From the NCBI RefSeq assembly GCF_021026295.1, contig NZ_JAJNDA010000001.1, positions 372,001 through 436,000 on the forward strand: a stretch of DNA of 64,000 nt, given 5' to 3'. This DNA comes from Actinomycetospora soli. Lineage in GTDB: Bacteria > Actinomycetota > Actinomycetes > Mycobacteriales > Pseudonocardiaceae. Position numbers and translations under genes: made by a program. Shown in pieces: positions 1 to 7,756 of the stretch. Each line of letters begins with the position of its first letter. The stretch's first letter is position 1. The notes under the pieces were generated by a model. The model saw only the letters and a program-made list of their open reading frames with translations. It ran no database searches and had not been told where the DNA came from.

Positions 1-2591
1 ACGACGACCGCCCGGCCACGACCGGTGGCCACGGTGGTGCCCTCGTAGAGCATCGAGCGCCGGTCGGCCACCGAGCGGGCGATGACGGGCGCGGCGGTCT
101 TCGGCACCGGCAGCGACTCGCCGGTCAGCGACGACTCGTCGAGCTCGAGCGCGTCGGCGCGCAGCACGCGGCAGTCGGCGGGGACGACGTCGTCCGGGCC
201 GAGCTCGACCACGTCGCCGACGACCACGTCGTCCGCGGTCACGGTGGTGGGCACGCCGTCGCGCAGGACGCGGGTCCGGGTGGACGAGCGCTCCAGGAGC
301 CCGGCCACGGCGCGGTCGGTGACCACGCGCTGCACCCCGCCGATGAGCGCGGACGCCGCGGTCACGCCGACGACGATCGCGGCGTCCGCGATCGCGCCGA
401 TGGCGGCGGAGAGCACGGCGCCGCCGGCCAGCACGGGCGTGAGCGGGTTGTTGAGCTCGTCGATGAAGGCCCGGCCGAGCGAGGTGGACTCCTCGGCGGC
501 CGCCGGGTCCTCCCGGACGCGGCGGGCGGCCTCCGCGGACGACAGCCCGCGATCGGAGGCGTCCAGGCGGGTCAGCACGGTCTCGGCGGGCATGACGTGC
601 CACGGCGTCCGCGAGACCCCGGGGACGAGCGTCTTGCGGCCCAGTTCGGAGGCCGACCAGGCGCCCGCGCCGAGCGCGACACCGGCCGCGCCGTTGACCG
701 CGAGGCCGGCGAGGGACGCACCGCGGGGCGCGGTGCCCGCCGTGGCCATCGCGGCGCCGAGCACGGTGCCGGCGCGGGCCAGCGCCACGGAACGCCCGGA
801 CGTCGCCTTCGCGACCTTGACACCCTCGATCAGCAGCGCCGCCGTGGCCAGGTCGTCGCCGACGAGGACGTGCGCGCCCCAGGCCGGGATCCCGTCGGCC
901 CGGGTGACGCCGATGCCGAGGTCGGCCGCGGCGAGCGCCCGGCGGTCGCGGGAGACGACGAGCACGCCGGCGCCCTCGACCTGCAGCATCCGCACTGCGG
1001 CGGCCAGGCCCGAGCCGCCGGGGACCTGCCGGTCGACGGTGCGTCGGGTGGCGGGCACGGCGCCGTCCGCGCCCGGCAGCCCGGCGGCGTCGTCGGCCGC
1101 GTCGGCGGCGGGCGCGGGCTCGTCCGTCCCGACGACGAGCGTCAGGCCGGCCCGGCGGGCGGCCGCGCCGAGCGCCTCGGCGGCCGCGGCGGGCTCGGGC
1201 AGGGCGCCGACGACGGCGACCAGGGCCCGGTCGCCGGGGCTGCCGTGGGACAGGCCGAGCACGACCGTGGCCCCGTCGGTGTGCAGCGCGTCGACCGCCT
1301 CGGCGACGACGGGCTCGTCCTCCCGGCCCACGGGCAGCGGGGCGAGCGACCAGCCGGCGTGGTGGGTGACGGTGCCCGACGCGTCGGAGGGGTCGAACAG
1401 CTCGTGCACCAGCGGCGTGAGCGACTCGACCGAGACGGGCGTCCCGTCCGGGGCGGTGAGGCCCTCCCCGTCGACGAGCACGAGGTCCCCGAGCATGAGT
1501 GCCCCGGTGGTCAGCGCGGACGCGTCGAGGACGACCGTGTCGATCCGGTCCATCCGCCGCAGCACGGTGGGCTCGACGACGACGGCGCCGCGGCGGGACA
1601 GGACGCGACCGAACGTCGTCGCGAATCCCTCGCGGCCCATCCGGCCGGCCTTGGGCAGCGTCGACAGGGCCACCCCGACGGCCCGGCGCGGGCCGCCGAG
1701 CGCGAGCGTGGTGCCGAACCCGCCGAGCGCGGCGAGACCCACGTGGTCGCCGTGGCGCTCGACCGGACCGGTCGGGAACGGCACGGGGCGGGCGTCGAGC
1801 GTCAGCGCGTCGTCGGCGGGCACGCCGACCTGCTCGGGATCGGCCAGCAGACGGGGCTCGGCGCGCGTGAAGGCGTCGGCGGCGGCGCGGGCCTCGGCGA
1901 TCTGCAGGGCGCGGTAGGCGGCGTCGACGAGCAGGCCGGTGGAGCCCTGCCCCAGGCCCTGGCCCGCGGCGTTGGTGAGCGCGAGCAGGATGTCGGCGCG
2001 CTGGCGGCCGAGCGCCCGCTCGACGGCGGCCCGCAGCCGCGGCTGGTGGTCGACGAACGAGGCCGCCGACGCGAGCTCCACGGGCAGCGGGGTGCGGCGC
2101 AGGACCGAGCCGATCCCGGCGGCGCCGAGCCCGGCGAGGTCGGCCGCGAAGGTGGTCAGGGCCTGCGACACCGCGGTCGGCGAGTGCCCGCCCGCGGGGT
2201 GCGCGGCGCCGTCGGTGACGGCCTCCTGCTCCTCCAGCACCTCGACCAGGTCGACGAGGTCGTCGACGGTCTCGTCGAGCCCGTCGGGGGCCGGGCCGTC
2301 CTCGGCCAGCGACACGACGACGACGCCCAGCGCGGCGTTCACGCTCGCCCAGTCGACGGCGGGGTGCGCCGTCAGGGCCTTCTCCACCGCCCGCAGCAGC
2401 TCCGAGCCGGCCTCGCGCGACGTCGCGGGCACGCCGATGTGGACGCGGCCGTCACCGCGCCACACCCGCCGTCCCCGGTACCGCGAGGGGTCCAGGGCGT
2501 CGACCGCGGCCCGGGCGACGCCCAGGGGGTCGGCCAGCCGCGCCAGCAGGGAGCGGGGGCGGTGCGGGGCGTCCGTCGGGTCGGGGTGCAT
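1..2591 (-). CDS. ctpI: CtpI-type cation-translocating P-type ATPase, N-terminal part (3' end outside window)
   Basis: Open from an ATG at 2591 (first residues MHPDPTDAPHRPRSLL) for 863 codons to the window edge with no stop. The actuator-domain motif Thr-Gly-Glu-Ser is at residues 823-826, inside LDESSLTGESLPVPK, so a P-type ATPase continues to the left. A cation-ATPase N-terminal region (TRLDASDRGLSSAEAARRV, then NPLTPVLAGGAVLSA) lies about 120 residues before it. The first roughly 690 residues resemble a second, decayed P-type cytoplasmic region: at residue 356 a DASALTTG string sits where a working enzyme has DKTGTLT. This long architecture matches mycobacterial CtpI (about 1,600 residues). 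Transported ion unknown; it is an inner-membrane protein. No good ribosome binding site precedes the ATG. Confidence 0.85.
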   Translation of the reverse strand, partial: MHPDPTDAPHRPRSLLARLADPLGVARAAVDALDPSRYRGRRVWRGDGRVHIGVPATSREAGSELLRAVEKALTAHPAVDWASVNAALGVVVVSLAEDGPAPDGLDETVDDLVDLVEVLEEQEAVTDGAAHPAGGHSPTAVSQALTTFAADLAGLGAAGIGSVLRRTPLPVELASAASFVDHQPRLRAAVERALGRQRADILLALTNAAGQGLGQGSTGLLVDAAYRALQIAEARAAADAFTRAEPRLLADPEQVGVPADDALTLDARPVPFPTGPVERHGDHVGLAALGGFGTTLALGGPRRAVGVALSTLPKAGRMGREGFATTFGRVLSRRGAVVVEPTVLRRMDRIDTVVLDASALTTGALMLGDLVLVDGEGLTAPDGTPVSVESLTPLVHELFDPSDASGTVTHHAGWSLAPLPVGREDEPVVAEAVDALHTDGATVVLGLSHGSPGDRALVAVVGALPEPAAAAEALGAAARRAGLTLVVGTDEPAPAADAADDAAGLPGADGAVPATRRTVDRQVPGGSGLAAAVRMLQVEGAGVLVVSRDRRALAAADLGIGVTRADGIPAWGAHVLVGDDLATAALLIEGVKVAKATSGRSVALARAGTVLGAAMATAGTAPRGASLAGLAVNGAAGVALGAGAWSASELGRKTLVPGVSRTPWHVMPAETVLTRLDASDRGLSSAEAARRVREDPAAAEESTSLGRAFIDELNNPLTPVLAGGAVLSAAIGAIADAAIVVGVTAASALIGGVQRVVTDRAVAGLLERSSTRTRVLRDGVPTTVTADDVVVGDVVELGPDDVVPADCRVLRADALELDESSLTGESLPVPKTAAPVIARSVADRRSMLYEGTTVATGRGRAVV

Positions 2592-2777
2592 GGGGGTGGT
2601 GACTCGTCCTCTCGACAGCACGACGTGCGGGGTCGGGGCGCCCCTGCGGTGAAGCGCGCGATGGCGGTACCGGGGTGGTTCTCTTCCCGGTGTACTCGGC
2701 GGTGGAAACGCCGGTGTCCTGCGGCGATCGGAGATCCAGGCTACTCCGGGACCCTGCAGGACCGATCGAGCGACAGT
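2592..2777 (-). promoter_or_regulatory. Long untranslated leader of the P-type ATPase gene with a hairpin
   Basis: 186 bases without a gene. A possible -10 (TAGCCT on the minus strand, 2738-2743) would give a leader of about 140 nt before the ATG at 2591. Inside it, GTACCGGG (2667-2674) can pair with CCCGGTGTAC (2686-2695) around an 11-nt loop. I cannot match this leader to a riboswitch class that I know; it may be a plain leader or a terminator for the upstream monooxygenase gene. Confidence 0.3.
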
Positions 2778-4064
2778 CTACGGACGGCGGCGCCCGGAGG
2801 ACCCGGACGACGCGGTGACCGTCCGGTGAACGTCCGCGTCCCGGGTGCGGGCGCCGCTGCCGAACAGGCGCGAGGCGATCGGCCACGAGGCGACGCGCAG
2901 GGCCACGGCGCGCAGCGCCGTGACGACCCGGTTGCCCGGCAGGAAGAAGTGCCGGGCCCGGCGGGCCGCGGTGCGCGCGGTGCGGGTGCCGGGGCGTCGC
3001 TCGGCCTCCCACGCCGCGAGGGCGGCCGGCACGTCGAGCCGGGCGGGCTCGTCGTCGGCGGGGACGCGCAGGTGCCGGCCCAGTGCCTCGCCACCGGCGA
3101 GGGCGAGCGCCGACCCGTGTCCGGAGTAGAGCGTCGGGCACCAGGCCGAGTCGCCGAGCAGGACCACGCGACCGCTGCTCCAGCGCCGCAACTGGATCTG
3201 GCCGACGGTGTCGGCGTGGGTGGTCCCGGCCTCGGCGACGAGGTCGAGGATCTCGGGCATCAGCCCGTCGAAGTCCCCGTAGACCGCGCGCAGGGCCTCC
3301 TCGGGCCGCGCGGCCGGTTCGGTGCCGGCCGTCTGCTCCAGGTCGGCGCGGTAGGTGAAGAAGACGACGGGGTCGTGGCCCGCCATCGCCATGAGGTGCG
3401 CCGTGCGGCCGGGTTCGACGAGCACGACGTAGTCGCCCTCGACGAGCCGACCCGGCAACCGGGGCAGCACCGCGGAGATGACGACGTGGTCGAAGTCGTG
3501 CCGGAAGGCGGCCTCGGGGCCGAAGACCATCTCGCGGACCGCCGAGCGGACGCCGTCGGCGCCGACGACGAGGTCCCAGCGGGTCGTCGTCCCGTCGAGG
3601 ACGACGGTGCCGTCGTCGGCGACGCCGGTGGGTGCCGTGGCGAACCGGACCTCGACCTCGTCGGGCAGACCGGCCCAGAGCGCGGCCTCCAGGTCGCCGC
3701 GGACCAGCGCGAGGCTGACGCCGTCCTCGACGATGGCCGCGTCCACCCGCGAGGTGGTCCGTCCCCGGCCGTCGACGCCGGTGATGATGCCGTCGGCCGG
3801 GAGCCGGCTGCGCAGCGACTCGTCGACGCCGAGCCGCTCGGCCGCCTCGACGCCCTCCGGTGCGAGCCGGACGAAGTAGCCGCCGGTGCGTCGGGCGGGG
3901 GCCCGCTCGCAGACGGTCACCCGCCAGCCCGCGCGGTGCAGCGACGTGGCGGCGGCGAGCCCGGCGATGCCCGCGCCCACGACGAGGGCGCGCGGACGCG
4001 GCGTGCGCGCCGGGGCGGGGACCGTGAGCGCAGCGGCGGGCGCCGGTTCGTCGACGGTCGTCAC
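2778..4064 (-). CDS. FAD-dependent monooxygenase (group A aromatic hydroxylase / TetX-like family)
   Basis: 428 residues, GTG start. The three flavoprotein monooxygenase signatures are in order: the dinucleotide-binding VVGAGIAGLAAA near residue 28, a DG motif (DLVVGADGVRSAVR) around 165-180, and the GD motif (VVLLGDSAWCPT) around 300. Family members use FAD and NAD(P)H to hydroxylate aromatic or polyketide-like substrates in the cytoplasm; the substrate cannot be read here. A -10 box TACCCT ends exactly 7 nt before the GTG, so the mRNA is probably leaderless, which supports this start. It is co-directional with the P-type ATPase but separated from it by 186 bases, so I would not assume one operon. 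Confidence 0.85.
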   Translation of the reverse strand: MTTVDEPAPAAALTVPAPARTPRPRALVVGAGIAGLAAATSLHRAGWRVTVCERAPARRTGGYFVRLAPEGVEAAERLGVDESLRSRLPADGIITGVDGRGRTTSRVDAAIVEDGVSLALVRGDLEAALWAGLPDEVEVRFATAPTGVADDGTVVLDGTTTRWDLVVGADGVRSAVREMVFGPEAAFRHDFDHVVISAVLPRLPGRLVEGDYVVLVEPGRTAHLMAMAGHDPVVFFTYRADLEQTAGTEPAARPEEALRAVYGDFDGLMPEILDLVAEAGTTHADTVGQIQLRRWSSGRVVLLGDSAWCPTLYSGHGSALALAGGEALGRHLRVPADDEPARLDVPAALAAWEAERRPGTRTARTAARRARHFFLPGNRVVTALRAVALRVASWPIASRLFGSGARTRDADVHRTVTASSGSSGRRRP

Positions 4065-4071
4065 GAGGATG

Positions 4072-4077
4072 AGGGTA
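4072..4077 (-). promoter_or_regulatory. -10 box of the flavin monooxygenase gene (leaderless start)
   Basis: TACCCT on the minus strand, followed by 7 nt and then the GTG at 4064. No clear -35. The spacing places the transcription start at or next to the start codon. Confidence 0.5.
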
Positions 4078-4139
4078 GGTGGCCCGCGCGGAGGGCGCCG
4101 TCGGAAGCGACACGGGTCTCCCGGGCCCGGGACGCACGA

Positions 4140-4181
4140 AGGCCCCCGGCCCGCCGTCGGGCGACGGTGGGGCGAGGGCCT
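4140..4181 (-). terminator. Hairpin terminator downstream of the Cys-rich small gene
   Basis: Inverted repeat with 19-nt arms (4140-4158 and 4163-4181, about 16 pairs) around a GGGC loop, the usual GC-only actinobacterial intrinsic-terminator shape. It lies 25 bases past the stop of the leftward gene ending at 4206. Confidence 0.65.
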
Positions 4182-4205
4182 CGGATCAGCACGCGGGAGA
4201 CGGGC

Positions 4206-4406
4206 TCAGATGGCCGCGGGCTCCCAGCGGACGAAGGTGCGGCAGTCGCACTGCGCGCAGTCCTCGGAGGCGTGGTAGTGCTCGTGGGACTCGCGGGGGT
4301 GCTTGCAGGTGCACAGGTCCACGAGCGGGATGCGGGCCAGCGACGGCGGCATCGGGCGGCGGAGCACGGCCGGGCGGTGGGTGCGGAGGGGATCGATGAG
4401 CTTCAT
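4206..4406 (-). CDS. Small Cys/His-rich protein (putative metal-binding), 66 aa
   Basis: 66 residues starting MKLIDPLRTHRPAV. The C-terminal half carries a tight cluster of potential ligands: CTCKH, two further His in HEHYH, then DCAQCDC, that is five Cys and several His within about 25 residues. This suggests a structural zinc or other metal site; I do not know a named family. Its ATG overlaps the stop of the MerR-like gene in an ATGA, so the two are translationally coupled and probably function together, for example as regulator and a small metal-binding partner (inference). A strong hairpin terminator follows. It has no signal peptide or membrane segment, so it is likely cytoplasmic. Confidence 0.7.
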   Translation of the reverse strand: MKLIDPLRTHRPAVLRRPMPPSLARIPLVDLCTCKHPRESHEHYHASEDCAQCDCRTFVRWEPAAI

Positions 4407-4900
4407 GGCGAGGTGATGTCCGTGGTGGTCGCAGGGGTGGTCGACGAGCACGCGCCGGGGGACGACGTCCCGGTGACGCGCGGGAGCCCGGGCACGCGGT
4501 TCACGTGCACGGACGACCCGGACCGGCTGGTGGTCCCGGTGCGGGCCTTCACTGCCTCGGCCGACTCCCGGCGCACCCGGGCCAGTTCCCGGCGGGTGCG
4601 GTCGAGCTCGGCCAGGGCGACGTCGCGCTCGCGCTCGACCTCGCCCACCCGGTCCTCCAGCGAGACGACCTTCCAGGCCGCGGTGAGGGTCAGCCCCTCG
4701 TCGAAGAGCGCGCGCACCCTGGCGGCGAGGGTCAGCTGCCGGCGTGTCCAACGCCGGTGCCCGCCCGCCGATCGCTGTGGGCGGAGCATCCGACCCGCGT
4801 CCAGACTGCGCAGGAACGCCGGTTGCACTCCGAGCACGTCCGCGGCCTGACCGGTGGTCAGGGCGGGTACGTCCTCGTCGTCGAGGCCCTCGGCGCCCAC
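4403..4900 (-). CDS. MerR-family transcriptional regulator
   Basis: 165 residues from a GTG at 4900. The winged-helix region (LTTGQAADVLGVQPAFLRSL, then HRRWTRRQLTLAARVRAL) is a MerR DNA-binding domain at about residues 10-75, followed by a heptad-rich coiled coil (VGEVERERDVALAELDRTRR) and a Ser/Thr/Pro-rich tail. The frame stays open upstream to 5158, but I chose 4900 because AAGGA sits 11 nt before it and a TTGACA promoter lies between, at 4995-5023. No Cys-based metal or drug domain is visible, so the inducer is unknown. Stop and next start overlap (ATGA) with the small Cys-rich gene. The divergent kinase-like gene starts at 5157. Confidence 0.7.
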   Translation of the reverse strand: MGAEGLDDEDVPALTTGQAADVLGVQPAFLRSLDAGRMLRPQRSAGGHRRWTRRQLTLAARVRALFDEGLTLTAAWKVVSLEDRVGEVERERDVALAELDRTRRELARVRRESAEAVKARTGTTSRSGSSVHVNRVPGLPRVTGTSSPGACSSTTPATTTDITSP

Positions 4901-4994
4901 TGCTCGTCGCGTCCTTGCGGTCGTCCCCCGGGTGGCCCGGGACTGCTTTCGGTGCAGGTCACGACCGGCTCGACGCCGCGCGACCCGTGGCAAA

Positions 4995-5023
4995 GTTCTA
5001 CTCGGGACTGCAACTTCTGTCAA
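4995..5023 (-). promoter_or_regulatory. Promoter of the MerR/Cys-rich small protein operon
   Basis: On the minus strand TTGACA (5018-5023), a 17-nt spacer and TAGAAC (4995-5000), in an unusually AT-rich patch. Predicted transcription start near 4988, about 88 nt before the GTG at 4900. This argues against the longer reading from 5158. Confidence 0.55.
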
Positions 5024-5156
5024 CGATTCAGACGGCCCGGTCACGCCTGCGCGAACCGCCTCACATCTTCGGGCGAATTCTGCGGTGCGAATGGGCCGAC
5101 CGGGGTAACCGCACGGGACGATGCCGTGGCCCGCGAGCGGTGGAGGTTGACCCGGC

Positions 5157-6641
5157 ATGACGACGGTGGGCGTTCCGACGTTGCCGACACGCCTGTCCGA
5201 ACGCTATGCGTGCGGGCCGGTCCTGGGGCGCGGCGTGGGCTCGGTGGTGATCCGGGCGCACGACACCCTGCTCGGCCGCGACGCGGCGGTAAAGATCTTC
5301 CGGGTCGAGTCCGACCCCCGGGCGGACCGCGAGCTCAGCCTCCTCGCCCGCTTCGACCACCCCGGTCTCGTGCCGGTCTACGACGTCGAGGAGCACGACG
5401 GCCGCGCCTTCGTGGTCATGGCCCTCCTCGGCGGTGGATCGCTCGTCTCGCGGCTCGCCGCGGCGAACACCCCCGACGGCGGGCTGGGGCTCGCGGACGC
5501 CCTCCGGACGGCGGCCACCGTCGGCGGCGCCCTGGACCACCTGCACCGCGCCGGGGTCACCCACCGCGGCGTGACGCCGGCCAACGTCCTCTTCGACTCC
5601 GACGGCCGGGCGCACCTCGCCGACTTCGGCGTCGCCCTCGTCGCCGACGCCCCGCGGATCACCGACACCGGCCTGACCGTCGGTGCGGCGCCCTACCTCG
5701 CCCCCGAGCAGGTCCGCGGCGAGCCGGCCGGGGCGCCGGCCGACGTCTACGCCCTCGGGCTGGTGCTGATCGAGGCGCTGACCGGGCGCCGGGCCTTCCC
5801 CGGCGACCCGCTCTCCGCGGCGCAGGCCCGCCTCGACCGCGGGCCGGTACTGCCCGACGGGCTGCCGCCCGAGCTCGCGACGCTGCTCACCGCCATGACC
5901 GCGACCGCGCCCGCCGACCGCCCCGACGCCGCGACCGCTTCGGGCACGCTGCGCCGGGCCCTCGTCGAGGCCGAGCCGCCGACGGCGTCGCTGCTCACCT
6001 CCCCCGAGGTGGTCGCCACGGGCCCGGCGTCCTCCACGGGCGTCGGCTCCCTCGCGATCGTCGGCGGGGCGCTGACCCGGTCCGCGCCCAACCGCGCGGG
6101 CGTGCCGCGGGCGACGGGGACGCGCGGGGTCCTGGTGCTGGCCGGGCTCGCGGCGAGCGCGGTGCTCGCGGGCACCGTCGCGATCGCGTCGTCCGGCCCG
6201 GTCGCCGAGGTGTCGGCCGACGACCGGCCGAGCGTCGTCGCGGGCGGGGCCACGGTGGGCGCACCGGAGTCGCCCGGACCGCCCGCCTTCGTCCTCCCGG
6301 CGCCGGCGTCCCCCGCGGAGCCGGGCACGGACGCACCGACCACGGACGCGCCGAGCACGCGGTCGTCGGACGCCGCGACCGCGGCGCCCGTGCGCCGCAC
6401 GACCGAGCCCACGACCCGGTCCACCCGCGCCGAGCCGACCCGCACGGCGGAGAGCACGCGCGAGACCGCGGACCCGGAGCCGACCCGCACGGTCGAGACC
6501 CCCGACACCGGGGACCAGGACGACGCGGTGGCGGCGGACCAGGACGACACCCCGACCCGCACGCAGCGGCCCGGCGCCGTCGGCGAGGTCCTGCAGGGCG
6601 TCGGCGGACTGCTGGGCGGCGTGCTCGGCACCGGCCGCTGA
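5157..6641 (+). CDS. PknB-like membrane Ser/Thr kinase homologue, predicted pseudokinase
   Basis: 494 residues. Kinase fold at about residues 15-275: Gly-rich loop LGRGVGSV, the ATP-binding Lys46 in AAVKIF, DFG at 156-158 and APE after it are all intact. The catalytic loop reads HRGVTPANV (136-144) where active enzymes have HRDxKxxN, so the general-base Asp is Gly and the following Lys is Thr. One membrane helix (about 324-346) separates it from a low-complexity Thr/Pro/Glu outer tail. Known for the family: PknB-type kinases sense wall signals; inferred here: signalling or scaffolding without phosphotransfer, or very weak activity. GGAGG lies 10 nt before the ATG. The stop codon abuts the stop of the next, convergent gene (TGATCA). 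Confidence 0.85.
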   Translation: MTTVGVPTLPTRLSERYACGPVLGRGVGSVVIRAHDTLLGRDAAVKIFRVESDPRADRELSLLARFDHPGLVPVYDVEEHDGRAFVVMALLGGGSLVSRLAAANTPDGGLGLADALRTAATVGGALDHLHRAGVTHRGVTPANVLFDSDGRAHLADFGVALVADAPRITDTGLTVGAAPYLAPEQVRGEPAGAPADVYALGLVLIEALTGRRAFPGDPLSAAQARLDRGPVLPDGLPPELATLLTAMTATAPADRPDAATASGTLRRALVEAEPPTASLLTSPEVVATGPASSTGVGSLAIVGGALTRSAPNRAGVPRATGTRGVLVLAGLAASAVLAGTVAIASSGPVAEVSADDRPSVVAGGATVGAPESPGPPAFVLPAPASPAEPGTDAPTTDAPSTRSSDAATAAPVRRTTEPTTRSTRAEPTRTAESTRETADPEPTRTVETPDTGDQDDAVAADQDDTPTRTQRPGAVGEVLQGVGGLLGGVLGTGR

Positions 6642-6920
6642 TCAGCGCTCGATCGCCTCGACCACGACCTCCCCGCCGGACTGGCGGGCGAGCCGCGCCT
6701 CGATCCCGGCCAGGGATGCGGCCGCGCGACCGCACGGGAAGCCGTACGCCGCCCGCACCCGCTCGCTCGCCTCGGTGAGGGCCTCCCGACTCCGCCGCCC
6801 GAACTCCTCGAGCGGGTAGGCCGCCCCCTCCTCGAGATGCTCGGCGAGCACGAGGGAGGGCGAGTAGACGCGGTCGGTGGTCCCGTCGGGCCAGCGCAGC
6901 CGCACGTGCATCTCGGGCAT
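6642..6920 (-). CDS. MSMEG_0570-family nitrogen-starvation-associated small protein
   Basis: 92 residues, starting MPEMHVRLRWPDGTTDR and continuing with YSPSLVLAEHL, YPLEEFGRRS and ASERVRAAYGFPC, which I recognise as the family named after MSMEG_0570, a small protein of a gene cluster linked to nitrogen starvation in mycobacteria and other bacteria. Biochemical role unknown. The rest of that cluster is not visible here: the neighbours are a nuclease-like protein on the same strand (44 bases upstream) and the convergent kinase-like gene. An in-frame ATG three codons earlier (6929) is possible, but family members start MPEM. Confidence 0.75.
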   Translation of the reverse strand: MPEMHVRLRWPDGTTDRVYSPSLVLAEHLEEGAAYPLEEFGRRSREALTEASERVRAAYGFPCGRAAASLAGIEARLARQSGGEVVVEAIER

Positions 6921-6964
6921 GGCGCCCATCCTCGCCGACCCGGCCGCTCCCGTCGTCGGGACCG

Positions 6965-7624
6965 TCAGCGGCCGGCCGGGAAGGGCTCGCCGGGCCGGGC
7001 GCGGCAGGGCGCGCCCCAGATGCCGCGGTCGTCGGTGACCGCCTCGGCCTGCTCGCGGGCGAACACCGGCGCGTACCAGAGCGGCCGGGACGTGTCGGCG
7101 GCGACGACGCCCGCGAGCAGCGCCGCGTCGGTGTAGCTGAGCTGCGAGGGCAGCACGACGTAGGCGAGCCGGCGGCCGGCGTCGTCGCTCTCGGGGATCG
7201 TCGGGTCGGGCACGAGGGTGACCGTCTGCCCGGAGAGCGTGCGGTCGGCGAAGCGCAGGGCGTCGGCGGCGCCGCACTCCCCCGTGGTCCGCTGCGGTCC
7301 CGCCATGCGCGGGGCCGTGATGCCGAGGACGGCGACGACCATCTCGCGCTCCCCGACCCGGACGACCACCTCGTCGCCGGAGTCGACGCGCACCACCTGG
7401 CCGAGCATCGTCGGGTGGGACGCCGCGGGCGCGGCCGAGACCGGGGACGTCACGACGCTCGTGGGCCGCGGTGCGGCGGTGTCGGCGCCGCGCGGCGCGA
7501 CGAGCAGCCCGACGCCGACGCCCAGGGCCAGGAGGGCGAGGGCCGCCAGGCCGACCCGCAGCGGCGAGGGGCCCGGGCGGACCGCCCGGTGCGCCCCCGT
7601 CGAGGGCCCGATCCGGTTCGCCAT
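6965..7624 (-). CDS. Membrane-anchored thermonuclease-like (SNase fold) protein, active site degenerate
   Basis: 219 residues from an ATG with GAGGAGG just upstream. A signal anchor (LRVGLAALALLALGVGVGLL, about 23-42) precedes an extracellular domain that follows the staphylococcal-nuclease pattern: VVRVDSGDEVVV, VAVLGITAP, GRRLAYV, then a C-terminal region ending DDRGIWG. Compared with nuclease, the Arg and Glu of the FRLLLVDTPE segment (Arg35 and Glu43 in the S. aureus enzyme) fall on Val/Ala and Arg here; the GRxLAY Arg is kept. It therefore probably binds rather than cuts, but the alignment is by eye. It may be co-transcribed with the small gene downstream. Confidence 0.7.
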   Translation of the reverse strand: MANRIGPSTGAHRAVRPGPSPLRVGLAALALLALGVGVGLLVAPRGADTAAPRPTSVVTSPVSAAPAASHPTMLGQVVRVDSGDEVVVRVGEREMVVAVLGITAPRMAGPQRTTGECGAADALRFADRTLSGQTVTLVPDPTIPESDDAGRRLAYVVLPSQLSYTDAALLAGVVAADTSRPLWYAPVFAREQAEAVTDDRGIWGAPCRARPGEPFPAGR

Positions 7625-7756
7625 CGCCCTCCTCGTCCTCGTCCCGTCGCCGGTCCTACTCCTTGCCGCTCTCCGCGCCCGCCACACCGGCCGGTTCGGG
7701 GGCAACCAGGTGAGCCCGGAGGCTGAACGGGTGATCCGTCCGGGTACCCCCGGGTC

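Noticed and set aside
82-4850. Very long plus-strand frames opposite the ATPase and monooxygenase genes
   Set aside because: Repetitive Arg/Gly/Ala or Ser/Thr composition, no domains; antisense artefacts of high GC third positions.
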